A stretch of DNA of 64,000 bases from Bradyrhizobium sp. SZCCT0148. Lineage in GTDB: Bacteria > Pseudomonadota > Alphaproteobacteria > Rhizobiales > Xanthobacteraceae. Each line of letters begins with the position of its first letter. Position 1 is the stretch's first letter. The stretch is from contig NZ_JAFCKT010000011.1 in assembly GCF_018129985.1 (NCBI RefSeq), positions 62,001-126,000 on the forward strand. The letters are read 5' to 3'. This document shows positions 16,279-24,523 of this stretch, one piece after another. A program made the position numbers and the translations under genes. The notes under the pieces were generated by a model, which worked only from the letters and a program-made list of their open reading frames with translations, searched no databases and was not told the origin of the DNA.

Positions 16279-17247
16279 ATGACCATGAGATTCGCGACCA
16301 CCCTTCTCGCAGCCGTGCTGCTCGCAGGCCCCGCTGCCGCTCAAACCGGAGGCACCGCCATTTCGACGACGACGATTAGTCTTGGCACTGCTACGCCGGG
16401 CGGCGGCTTCCCGCTCTATGGCAACGCCTTTGCGGAGGTGATGAACGCGGCCGATCCGCAGATCGCCATCGCGCCCCGCAACACCAAGGGCAGCAGCGAG
16501 AACATTCCGCTGCTGGAGAAGGGCGAGCTCGATCTCGCGCTGGTCGCGGGCGAGCCGGCCTATGAGGCCTTTGCCGGCATCGGCCGCGCGCCCGTGCGGC
16601 TGAAGATACTGACGGCGATCTATTCCAACCCCGGCATGTTCGTGGTGCGCGCGGACAGTCCTTACAAGACGATCCGCGATCTCGTGGGACAGCCCGTCGC
16701 ATTCGGCGCCAAAGGCTCGGGCCTGCCGATCCTGGCGCGCTACGTGCTGGATGGGCTCGGCCTCAAGCAGGACGAAGACTTCAAGGCGGTCTATCTCGAC
16801 CGCGCCGGCGACGGCCCCGCGATGGTCGAGGACGGCCGCGTCGCCGCGCTGTGGGGCGCCGGCATCGGCTGGCCCGGTTTTGCAGCGGTCGCATCGAGCG
16901 CGTCAGGCGCGCGCTTCATTGCCCCCAGCGCCGAAGAGATGACGCGCATCCGCGCCAAGCATGCGTTCCTGAAACCGCTCCTGGTGCCCGCGTACAGCTA
17001 CCCGAAGCAGGACGCGCCGATCGCCTCGCTGGGATCCTGGAGCTTCGTGCTGACCCGCGAGGATCTGCCTGACGATGTCGCCTATCGCCTCGCGAAGACG
17101 CTGCACGGTGTCGAAGCGGTTTTCTGCAAGAAGCTCGCCCAGGCCTGCGAGACCACGGCCTCGAACACGGTCGCGGCAGCGCCGAGGCCGGAGCTGATCC
17201 ATCCGGGCGTCATGAAATATTTTCGCGAGATCGGCGTGGTGAAGTAG
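16279..17247 (+). CDS. TAXI-family TRAP transporter solute-binding protein
   Basis: The 322-residue product has a signal peptide (MRFATTLLAAVLLAGPAAAQ) and TAXI features: ISLGTATPGGGFPLYGNAFA, LLEKGELDLALVAGEPAYEAF, NPGMFVVRADSPYKTIRDL and FGAKGSGLPILARYVLDGLG. TAXI proteins feed a fused TRAP permease; none is encoded here. A second ATG two codons downstream (16285) is an equally good start. It is divergent from the Bug gene, with about 100 bases between, and convergent with the LivK-like gene across a palindromic repeat. Confidence 0.88.
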   Translation: MTMRFATTLLAAVLLAGPAAAQTGGTAISTTTISLGTATPGGGFPLYGNAFAEVMNAADPQIAIAPRNTKGSSENIPLLEKGELDLALVAGEPAYEAFAGIGRAPVRLKILTAIYSNPGMFVVRADSPYKTIRDLVGQPVAFGAKGSGLPILARYVLDGLGLKQDEDFKAVYLDRAGDGPAMVEDGRVAALWGAGIGWPGFAAVASSASGARFIAPSAEEMTRIRAKHAFLKPLLVPAYSYPKQDAPIASLGSWSFVLTREDLPDDVAYRLAKTLHGVEAVFCKKLAQACETTASNTVAAAPRPELIHPGVMKYFREIGVVK

Positions 17248-17261
17248 AACGCGCTTTCTTC

Positions 17262-17404
17262 CTTCTCCCCTTGTGGGAGAAGTTGGCGCGAAGCGCCGGA
17301 TGAGGGGTTCTCTCCGCGCGTACAAATTGAGAGTTCGACTCGCGGAGAGAACCCCTCACCCGGCTGCGCTTCGCACAGCCACCCTCTCCCGCAAGGGGAG
17401 AGGG
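17262..17404. repeat. Composite intergenic palindrome element
   Basis: The gap between two convergent binding-protein genes is almost filled by inverted repeats. There is a hairpin TTCTCCC-N5-GGGAGAA near 17262-17282, a short one at 17285-17297, a 17-bp perfect inverted repeat with arms 17302-17318 and 17341-17357, and a terminal hairpin CCCTCTCCC/GGGAGAGGG at 17382-17404. The texture is that of the mobile GC-rich palindromes scattered between rhizobial genes. It may also serve as a two-way terminator. Confidence 0.8.
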
Positions 17405-17428
17405 TGCACCGTCAGCGCGGCTACATGA

Positions 17429-18643
17429 TCACTTCTTCACCATCGCACACGCCGGGTCCGGCGGCCCGAACGCCTTGTCGCCGGAGATGGTCGTGAGGAT
17501 CTTGTAATAGTCCCACGGATATTTGCTCTCCTCCGGCGTCTTCACCTGCACCAGCCAGAGGTCGTGCACCATCAGATTGTCCTCGCGCAGCTTGCCGTTG
17601 CGGGCGAAGAAATCCTCGATCGGCTTCTCCCGCATCTTGGCGGCGACCTTGAGCGGATCGTCGGTGCCGGCTTCCTTGATGGCGTTGAGATAGTGCATCA
17701 CGGAGGAGTAGACGCCGGCCTGCCACATCGACGGCATCTTGTTCAGCTTGGCGAAATAGCGCTTCGACCATTCGCGGGTCTTGTCGTCCATGTCCCAGTA
17801 GAACGAGGTGGTCAGCAGGAGGCCTTGCGCCGCCTGCAGGCCGAGGCCGTGGATGTCGGTGATCAGCGCCAGCAGCGCCGCCATCTGCTGGCCGCCCTTG
17901 AACACGCCGAACTCCGAGCCGGTCTTGATCTCGTTCATGTTGTTGGGCGGACCTGCCGCAATGCCGATGATCTTGGCCTTGGACGCCTGCGCCTGCAGCA
18001 CGAAGGAGGAGAGATCCGGCGTTGCCAGCGGCGGCTTCACCGAGCCCAGCACCTTGCCGCCATTGGCGGTGACGACGGCGGAGGCGTCGCGCTCCAGCGA
18101 ATGGCCGAAGGCGTAGTCGTCGGTGATGAAGAACCAGCTGTCGCCGCCGCGCTTGACCACGGCATCCGCAGTACCGACCGCGAGCGCTCGGGTGTCGAAC
18201 ACCCACTGCATGGCGTAAGGCGAGCAGAACTTGCCGTGGAAGTCGGCGGTTCCGGTGGAGTGGGTGATGAACAGCCGCTTCTTCTCGTTGGCGATGTTCT
18301 GCACCGCGAGCCCGACCGCCGAGACCGGCACGTCGACGATCAGGTCGACCTGCTCCACGTCGTACCAGCGCCGCGCGAGCGAGGCGCCGATGTCGGCCTT
18401 GAGCTGGTGGTCGCCGACCACGATGCTGATCGGCTTGCCGAGCACCTTGCCGCCGAAATCGTCGATCGCCATCTGCGCCGCCGTCACCGAACCCTGGCCG
18501 GTCGGCGCGGAGGCCGGGCCGTTCATGTCGGTGAGCACGCCGATCTTGACGATGTCGTCGGAAAGCTGCGCCGACGCCGCGCCGGACAGCAGCGCCGCCG
18601 TCAAGGCGACCGCGACCGGCAGTCCAAATCTGATTGGATTCAC
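17429..18643 (-). CDS. LivK-type (branched-chain amino acid family) ABC substrate-binding protein
   Basis: The 404-residue product has a signal peptide (FGLPVAVALTAALLSGAASAQ) and the Peripla_BP_6 pattern: DIVKIGVLTDMNGPASAPTG, LGKPISIVVGDHQLKADIGA, WFFITDDYAFGHSLERDASA. The start chosen is GTG 18643 because GGAGG stands seven bases before it; ATG 18667 would extend by eight residues past that site. No liv permease or ATPase genes are near. It is clearly paralogous to the binding protein at 41211 (shared TTSFYWD, EWSKRY and AGVYSSV-like blocks). Confidence 0.92.
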   Translation of the reverse strand: MNPIRFGLPVAVALTAALLSGAASAQLSDDIVKIGVLTDMNGPASAPTGQGSVTAAQMAIDDFGGKVLGKPISIVVGDHQLKADIGASLARRWYDVEQVDLIVDVPVSAVGLAVQNIANEKKRLFITHSTGTADFHGKFCSPYAMQWVFDTRALAVGTADAVVKRGGDSWFFITDDYAFGHSLERDASAVVTANGGKVLGSVKPPLATPDLSSFVLQAQASKAKIIGIAAGPPNNMNEIKTGSEFGVFKGGQQMAALLALITDIHGLGLQAAQGLLLTTSFYWDMDDKTREWSKRYFAKLNKMPSMWQAGVYSSVMHYLNAIKEAGTDDPLKVAAKMREKPIEDFFARNGKLREDNLMVHDLWLVQVKTPEESKYPWDYYKILTTISGDKAFGPPDPACAMVKK

Positions 18644-18743
18644 GCTTGTCCTCCCCTGATCCGGCACGTTGGCCGTTGTTGCCCCGGGTGTGCCCCCGGC
18701 TGAATTGGTTTCTTTTGCAACTATTTGGGGGCGTGCGTCAATG

Positions 18744-19637
18744 TCAGGCTGCGAAGCGGATCTGTCCTGCGGGGGAGGGATCGTAGCCGGTCAGCTCCTC
18801 GGCGCGCTGGCGCAGCCGCCGTTCGTTGAGGAATCCGCTCAGGGCCCGCATGGCCGGGCGGAAATAGCTGCGCTGCCGCATCGCGAGGTCGAAATTCTCC
18901 CAGACCAGCGGCACGAAATCCAGGCCGGCCGAACGCGCGGCGGCGCGCGTGGCGATGCCGCAATCGGCCTGGCCGGCGCGGACCAGTTCGGCGAGATCGG
19001 GTCCGGTTAGGGCCGACGTCTCGACCCGGCGCAAATCCCGCGTCGAGGCGCCGGCGCGCTTCAGGAGCAGGTCGAGCAGCATCTGCGCGCCCGTGCCCTG
19101 CTGACGCATCGCCATCCGGGCGCCGAGCGCGAGCACGTCCGTCAGGCCGTGCAGATGCCTGGGATTGCCCTGCGGCAGCACGAGGCCCTGTTCGCGGCGC
19201 GCGAATGCGACCAGCACCGCATCATGCAAATCCGGCGCGGCGCGCAGCGCTTCGACACTGGCATCCCCGGTGAGATCGTCGGACGCATCAAGGCGGTGGA
19301 AGTGTATCGCTGCCGCCATCACCTCGTTGCGCTGCAGGCGCTCCAGCCCGCGCACGCTGCCCTCGCTCATCGATCCCAAGCCCGATCCGGATTCGCGCAA
19401 GGCCCAATCCAGCAGTTCGTCCTGGCTGCCGCCCACGACCGGCGGCGGCTCCGCGATCAGCATGCCGGCCGGACGCGCGAGGCCCGAGAGGACCCAGAGA
19501 TCGAGTTCGTGGCGCGGGAAGAGCCACTTTCCGGTCACCTTGGTGCAGGGGATCGCGCCGGTGGTGACGAGTTCGTAGAGCTTGCGTTCGCCGAGCCGAA
19601 GATAGTCGGCGGCTTCGCTGGTCGTCAGGAATTCCAT
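18744..19637 (-). CDS. Excisionase-type HTH regulator with PBP-like ligand domain
   Basis: The 297-residue protein opens with a MerR/excisionase-type helix-turn-helix (LTTSEAADYLRLGERKLYELV, then TKVTGKWLFPRHELDLW). Residues about 85-290 are a PBP-like domain of the kind fused to some MoeA proteins (GARMAMRQQGTGAQMLLDLLL; VRAGQADCGIATRAAARSAGLDFVPLVWE). Such proteins are thought to sense molybdate, tungstate or the cofactor and control transport or cofactor genes. It is divergent from the TupA-like gene with a 286-base gap and is probably its regulator. The ligand is inferred. Confidence 0.85.
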   Translation of the reverse strand: MEFLTTSEAADYLRLGERKLYELVTTGAIPCTKVTGKWLFPRHELDLWVLSGLARPAGMLIAEPPPVVGGSQDELLDWALRESGSGLGSMSEGSVRGLERLQRNEVMAAAIHFHRLDASDDLTGDASVEALRAAPDLHDAVLVAFARREQGLVLPQGNPRHLHGLTDVLALGARMAMRQQGTGAQMLLDLLLKRAGASTRDLRRVETSALTGPDLAELVRAGQADCGIATRAAARSAGLDFVPLVWENFDLAMRQRSYFRPAMRALSGFLNERRLRQRAEELTGYDPSPAGQIRFAA

Positions 19638-19923
19638 CCTGCATTCCTATGCAAATTCTTGCTTCTTTTTGACGTTCGACGCAGTCGGAATTCTGCATTT
19701 CAATTCCCGTCCGCGGGACCATGCCTGATCATCTCGCCGCTTTGCAACACATCCCGGCGCGCGATCCCGGCTTTGGTGAACGATCTTGAATCGCTCGCGC
19801 GGTGTGCAGGATGCCTCGCAACGTTGCCGTTATTTCCCGGATGATGTGCGCAAAAAGCAGGCGCGTCACGAGTGCGGCGCAATCGGCCGTCATCATGATC
19901 GGGTCATAGATAGGAACCTGACC

Positions 19924-20751
19924 ATGGGCCGCTTGTTCGTCGTCTTCGCGCTCCTCTGCGGCATCGCCGGCGGCGTCGCGGCCTCGTCTGCGGAGGACCG
20001 CAGCATCGTCCTCGCCACGACCACCGCGACGCAGGAGTCGGGCCTGCTCGACTATCTGCTGCCGATCTTTCGTGACAAGACCGGCATCGAGGTGACCGTG
20101 ATCGCGCGGCGCGCCGACGCGGTGCTCGACGGGCCGCGACGGGGCGAGGCCGATGTCGTGCTGATGCATGCGCGGCCCCAGGAGGAGAAATTCGTCGCCG
20201 ACGGGTTTGGCGTGAAGCGTTTCGACGTCATGTACACCGACTATGTGCTGATCGGGCCGAAGAGCGATCCCGCCGGCGTCAAGGGCAAGGACATCGCGAC
20301 GGCGCTGAAGGCGATCGAGGCCAAAGGCGCCCCGTTCGTGACGCGCGCCGATCGCTCGGGCACCCACGCCGCGGAGCTGGCGCTGTGGATCGTCGCCGGC
20401 ATCGACGTCGCCGCCGCCAAGGGCGCCTGGTACCGCGAGGTGGGGCAGGGCATGGCCTCGGCCCTCGATGCCGCGCGCGCCGCGAATGGCTACGTGCTGT
20501 CGGATCGCGGCAGCTGGATCGCGTTCAAGGATCGCGGCGATCTCGACATCGTCGTCGAAGGTGACCGGCGGCTGCTCAATCAGTACGGCGTGATGCTGGT
20601 GAACCCCGAGAAATTTCCGGACGTGAAGAAGGATCTCGCGCAGAGCTTCATCGACTGGCTGACATCGCCCGAGGGGCAGACGGCGATCGCCGGCTACAAG
20701 GTCGACGGGCAGCAATTGTTCTTTCCCAATGCGGACAGGTCGGGCGGCTGA
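19924..20751 (+). CDS. TupA-like periplasmic oxyanion (tungstate/molybdate) binding protein
   Basis: The 275-residue product has a signal peptide (RLFVVFALLCGIAGGVAA) and the TupA layout: ILATTTATQESGLLDYLLP, GEADVVLMHARPQEEKFVADGFG, RFDVMYTDYVLIGPKSDPAG, TRADRSGTHAAELALW. TupA proteins bind tungstate in the periplasm. The anion-binding TTTST motif is TTTAT here, a possible change in specificity. No tupB or tupC follows. ATG 19924 is chosen because the signal peptide starts there. Regulation by the divergent HTH/PBP protein is likely, and supply of W or Mo to the nearby formate dehydrogenase fits. Confidence 0.82.
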   Translation: MGRLFVVFALLCGIAGGVAASSAEDRSIVLATTTATQESGLLDYLLPIFRDKTGIEVTVIARRADAVLDGPRRGEADVVLMHARPQEEKFVADGFGVKRFDVMYTDYVLIGPKSDPAGVKGKDIATALKAIEAKGAPFVTRADRSGTHAAELALWIVAGIDVAAAKGAWYREVGQGMASALDAARAANGYVLSDRGSWIAFKDRGDLDIVVEGDRRLLNQYGVMLVNPEKFPDVKKDLAQSFIDWLTSPEGQTAIAGYKVDGQQLFFPNADRSGG

Positions 20752-20805
20752 GGCCTACATCGCCGGCGGTTGCCAAACCGGGCGATGCGTGGTCCACCAT
20801 GGCGC

Positions 20806-21915
20806 ATGACCCAGCGCCTGCCGCCATCGCTGACATCGCTCGACGCCGCGCTCGCCGCGTTGCTGAGCGGGCTCGAGCCGCTTGCACCGGTAGAGTTGCC
20901 GCTGACAGAAACAATCGGCTGCATCGCAGCGGGCCATTCGCTGCTGGCGGCCTATCCGCCGCACGACATTGCCGCCGCGGACGGCTGGGCGTTGCGCGCC
21001 AACGATCTCGTCGGCGCATCCTCCTATTCGCCGCTGGCTTTGACACAGGCACCCTTGTGGGTCGAGGCCGGTAACGCGATGCCCGATGGCTGCGATTGTG
21101 TGCTCGATGCCGACGCAATCGATGCATCGGGGCCGCTCGTGCAGGTGCTGGCGGAGGGCGTGCCGGGGCAGGGCGTCAGGCGTGCCGGCGGCGACATCGC
21201 GGAGCGCATGCCGGCCGGCGCCGAGGGCCTTCCGGTCGGCGCAGCCGATCTGCTGCTCGCGCGCATGGCCGGTCTGGACAAGCTCTTCGTGCGCCGGCCC
21301 CGGCTGCGCATCGTCAACGTGCCCGGCGCAACGGCAACGATGCTCATGATCGCCGGGATCGCACGCGCTGCGGGACTGGATGTGCAGACGTCCGAGGCCG
21401 CGGCGCGGGATGCGGGGTCGATTGCCGCGGCGCTCGATATGTCTTCTTGCGATCTGATCCTCACCGTCGGGGGCAGCGGCGTTGGCCGCGCCGACGCGGC
21501 CGTCACGGCGCTGGCCCAGCGCGGTCATGTGATCGCCCACGGTGTTGCGCTCCAGCCCGGGCGGACTGCCGCCGTCGCGAAGCTTGGAAAGGTTCCCGTC
21601 GTCGCCTTGCCGGGCTCGCCGGATCATGCGCTGGCAGCGTGGCTCGCGCTCGTTCTTCCGCTCATCGACCGACTGTCGGCGCGCCGGCCGCGCCGGCAGG
21701 TGAGCCTGCCGCTGGCGCAAAAAATTGCCTCCAGTGTCGGCATCGCGGAGATCGCTTTGCTGGCGAGGGAACAGCGTGGGTGGATGCCGCTCGCCGTGGG
21801 GGAATGGCCGCTCCACTCCATTGCCCGTGCGGATGCATGGCTGCTCATTCCCGCGAGCGACGAGGGATTTGCGGCGGGGGAGCGGGTCGATGCCTATCTG
21901 ATGCGGGAATGGTAA
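20806..21915 (+). CDS. MoeA-like protein with degenerate active site
   Basis: The 369-residue protein follows the MoeA domain order but key motifs have decayed. The substrate loop normally near DGYAV reads IAAADGWALRAND; the acidic loop after GCD reads VLDADAID where MoeA has a conserved Glu; the TGGVS motif reads VGGSGVGRAD; and the LPGxP motif is kept as LPGSPDHALAAW. MoeA inserts molybdenum into molybdopterin in the cytoplasm; this copy may be a non-catalytic partner. It lies 54 bases after the TupA-like gene and 10 before the next moeA, so it is in one operon. ATG 20806 is preferred to 20770. Confidence 0.8.
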   Translation: MTQRLPPSLTSLDAALAALLSGLEPLAPVELPLTETIGCIAAGHSLLAAYPPHDIAAADGWALRANDLVGASSYSPLALTQAPLWVEAGNAMPDGCDCVLDADAIDASGPLVQVLAEGVPGQGVRRAGGDIAERMPAGAEGLPVGAADLLLARMAGLDKLFVRRPRLRIVNVPGATATMLMIAGIARAAGLDVQTSEAAARDAGSIAAALDMSSCDLILTVGGSGVGRADAAVTALAQRGHVIAHGVALQPGRTAAVAKLGKVPVVALPGSPDHALAAWLALVLPLIDRLSARRPRRQVSLPLAQKIASSVGIAEIALLAREQRGWMPLAVGEWPLHSIARADAWLLIPASDEGFAAGERVDAYLMREW

Positions 21916-21925
21916 GAGTTTTCGC

Positions 21926-23875
21926 ATGTCGATGAACCCGCAATCGCAGATCCGCAGCGCCCTCGAACAAGAGCAGTTCCTCAAGATCCTCTCGCGTGAG
22001 GAGGCCCTGGCGCGCTTCGAGGCCGCATTGTTCCCGCGCGCCGTTCCGAGCGAGCAGCGCAAGCTCGGCGATGCGCTCGGCCTGGCGCTGGCCGAAGACA
22101 TCACCGCGCCGATCGACGTTCCCCCGTTCGATCGCTCCAATGTCGACGGTTTTGCCGTGCGCTCGGCCGACCTTGCGGTGGCATCCGAAGGCGCCCCGCG
22201 GCGCCTCACGCTGAACGGCGAGAGCATTCACTGCGGCGTTGCGCCGAGGATGCAAGTGGCAGCGGGAACCGCGACGCCGATCGCCACCGGCGGTCCCTTG
22301 CCGCGTGGTGCCGACGCGGTCGTCATGGTCGAGCACACCCAGCCAGCTGGATCCGATGCGATCGATGTGCGCCGCGCCGCCTCGCCGGGGCAATTCGTGT
22401 CCTACGCCGGGTCCGACATCGCGCGCGGCGAGGCGCTGCTGCGCGCCGGCACTATCATCGGCTCGCGCGAGATCGGCATGCTGGCCGCGTGCGGCATTGC
22501 CGAGGTGAACGTCGCGCGCAGGCCGCGGGTGGCCGTGATCTCCACCGGCGACGAACTGGTTCAGCCCGGCGAGGCGCTTCCGCCCGCCGCGATCTACGAT
22601 ACCAACGGCGCGATCGTCACGGCTGCGATCGACGAGAACGGCGGCGAGGCAGTCTTCCTGGGTGCCATTCCAGACGATGAAGCGAAACTCGAATCCGCGA
22701 TGCGCAGGGCACTTGCCGGTACCGACATGCTCGTGCTGTCCGGCGGTACCTCAAAAGGCGCCGGCGATCTGTCCCATCGCATCATCGGCCGGCTCGGCCG
22801 GCCCGGCATCGTCGCGCACGGCATCGCGCTCAAGCCCGGCAAGCCGCTGTGCCTTGCGGTGTGCGACGGCAAGCCGGTGGTGATCCTGCCGGGCTTTCCG
22901 ACTTCGGCGATGTTCACCTTCCATGACATGATCGTGCCGGTGCTGCGCAAGCTGGCCGGGCTGCCGCCGCGCGCCGATGCAAAGGTGAGCGCAACCGTGC
23001 CGGTGCGTATTGCCTCCGAGCTCGGCCGCACCGAATTCGTCATGGTCTCGCTTGTCGAGGGCCGCGACGGTCTGATCGCCTATCCCTCCGGCAAGGGGTC
23101 TGGTGCGATCACGTCCTTCGCGCAGGCCGACGGCTTTTTGCGGATCGATGCGCTCGCCGACCAGATGCCGGCGGGGACCGAAGCCGAGGTGACGCTGTTC
23201 ACGCCGCATGTACGTGTGCCCGATCTCGTCATCGTCGGCAGTCACTGCACTGGCCTCGATCTCGTCACTGCACAGCTCGCGCATGCGGGCCTTAACGTGC
23301 GTTCGATCTCCGTTGGCAGCCTCGGCGGACTCGCGGCCGCCAAGCGCGGCGAATGCGATCTCGCGCCGATCCATCTGTTCGACGACAAGAGCGAGACTTA
23401 CAATTCGCCCTACCTTGTCGAGGGGCTCGAACTCGTGCCCGGATGGCGGCGGATGCAGGGCATCGTGTTCCGCAAGGGCGACAGGCGTTTCGAAGGCCTT
23501 GATGCGAAACAGGCCGTCGCCGCGGCGCTCGCTGATCCCGCCTGCATCATGGTCAACCGCAACCAGGGCGCCGGCACCCGCATGCTGATCGACCGCTTGC
23601 TCGACGGCGCGCGCCCGGAAGGCTATTGGAACCAGCCGCGCTCGCACAACGCGGTTGCCGCGGCCGTCGCGCAGCACCGCGCCGACTGGGGCATGACCAT
23701 TGCGCCGGTCGCCCATGCCGCCGGCCTCGGTTTCATTCCGTACGCGGAAGAGCATTACGACTTCGCGCTGGTGACGGCGCGCAAGCAGCGCCCGGCCGTG
23801 CAGGCGTTACTCGAGGCATTGGGCTCGGACGAGGTGCGTGCGGCGTTGGAACGGGCGGGCTTCCGGCCGGCCTGA
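21926..23875 (+). CDS. MoeA molybdopterin molybdenumtransferase fused to a PBP-like domain
   Basis: The 649-residue protein has a complete MoeA (residues about 20-425: PPFDRSNVDGFAVRS, TGGPLPRGADAVVMVEHTQ, VISTGDELVQPGE, LSGGTSKGAGDLS, LPGFPTSAMFTF). A PBP-like domain follows from about 435 (VGSHCTGLDLV; NRNQGAGTRMLIDRLLDG; GLGFIPYAEEHYDFAL). MoeA joins metal to adenylylated molybdopterin; the extra domain may bind the oxyanion. It lies downstream of the degenerate moeA in the same operon. The same domain type ends the HTH regulator at 18744. Confidence 0.9.
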   Translation: MSMNPQSQIRSALEQEQFLKILSREEALARFEAALFPRAVPSEQRKLGDALGLALAEDITAPIDVPPFDRSNVDGFAVRSADLAVASEGAPRRLTLNGESIHCGVAPRMQVAAGTATPIATGGPLPRGADAVVMVEHTQPAGSDAIDVRRAASPGQFVSYAGSDIARGEALLRAGTIIGSREIGMLAACGIAEVNVARRPRVAVISTGDELVQPGEALPPAAIYDTNGAIVTAAIDENGGEAVFLGAIPDDEAKLESAMRRALAGTDMLVLSGGTSKGAGDLSHRIIGRLGRPGIVAHGIALKPGKPLCLAVCDGKPVVILPGFPTSAMFTFHDMIVPVLRKLAGLPPRADAKVSATVPVRIASELGRTEFVMVSLVEGRDGLIAYPSGKGSGAITSFAQADGFLRIDALADQMPAGTEAEVTLFTPHVRVPDLVIVGSHCTGLDLVTAQLAHAGLNVRSISVGSLGGLAAAKRGECDLAPIHLFDDKSETYNSPYLVEGLELVPGWRRMQGIVFRKGDRRFEGLDAKQAVAAALADPACIMVNRNQGAGTRMLIDRLLDGARPEGYWNQPRSHNAVAAAVAQHRADWGMTIAPVAHAAGLGFIPYAEEHYDFALVTARKQRPAVQALLEALGSDEVRAALERAGFRPA

Positions 23876-23901
23876 ACGAACTTATCCCAAAAAGCTTGCC
23901 G

Positions 23902-24108
23902 CTACGACGTTCTGACCATCATGGCAGCCTCGCGCGCCCGCGCCTCGACCTCCGCGAGCGCACGCTGCGCGCCAGGGGGCGGAGCCGTCGGGTCTGGCGG
24001 GACCTCGACGATGTCAGGCTTGCTCCGCTTGGTGCTGTCGATCGTTTCCGACAGATCGACGGCGAAATCGACAATCGTGAAGATGGCATTCAGGAAATCG
24101 TCGGTCAT
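23902..24108 (-). CDS. Small protein of unknown function (68 aa)
   Basis: The candidate begins MTDDFLNAIFTIVDFAVDLSE, has a proline-rich centre (VPPDPTAPPPGAQ) and ends in a helical stretch with Ala, Glu and Arg. The amphipathic start followed by acidic and proline residues looks like a real protein rather than a chance frame. Support is otherwise limited: the ribosome-binding site before ATG 24108 is weak, and no family is recognised. It is convergent with the MoeA-fusion gene. Confidence 0.45.
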   Translation of the reverse strand: MTDDFLNAIFTIVDFAVDLSETIDSTKRSKPDIVEVPPDPTAPPPGAQRALAEVEARAREAAMMVRTS

Positions 24109-24206
24109 GGCTCATCCGGGCCGCGTCACAATATTGGTCGCTGCCGGCCTTGGTGCGGTTCGAACGGCGCCATGAACTCGGATGGCTGCAGCCGCGACCA
24201 AGAAAC

Positions 24207-24518
24207 ATGATCCAAGCCATGGCCACGCCAGCCGTCTTCAATTTCCGCAAGGCTGCGACCCTCGTCGCCGCCGCCGGAACGCTGTTCTGGCTCTATACCT
24301 TTTATTTCATCGCCCAGGTGCCCCAGGGCGACGGCACCGGCTTTCAATGGCTCGCGGTCTTCCCGCTCGGAATGATCTTCGCGTTTTTCTTCCTGCCGGC
24401 CTGGCTGCTGATCGCGCTCCATCGGTTGCCGCGCGTGACCACGGCCATCGGCCTCTGCGGGCTGGTCGCCTTTGCGGTCGTCTGGGCACAACTCCTCAAT
24501 GAATTTCCCAAATCATAA
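24207..24518 (+). CDS. Small inner-membrane protein with three hydrophobic segments (103 aa)
   Basis: The product has hydrophobic stretches at about residues 16-35 (ATLVAAAGTLFWLYTFYFIA), 46-70 (FPLGMIFAFFFLPAWLLIAL) and 78-96 (AIGLCGLVAFAVVWAQLL), so it is an inner-membrane protein. ATG 24207 is chosen; earlier in-frame codons read unlike protein, and ATG 24219 is a second option. No family is recognised. It is convergent with mobA, five bases apart, and its location inside the molybdenum cofactor island may be accidental. Confidence 0.6.
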   Translation: MIQAMATPAVFNFRKAATLVAAAGTLFWLYTFYFIAQVPQGDGTGFQWLAVFPLGMIFAFFFLPAWLLIALHRLPRVTTAIGLCGLVAFAVVWAQLLNEFPKS

Positions 24519-24523
24519 GGCGG

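Noticed and set aside
24150..24206. An earlier start for the small membrane-protein gene at 24207
   Set aside because: The extra residues are charged and unlike a protein N-terminus, and no ribosome-binding site precedes them.
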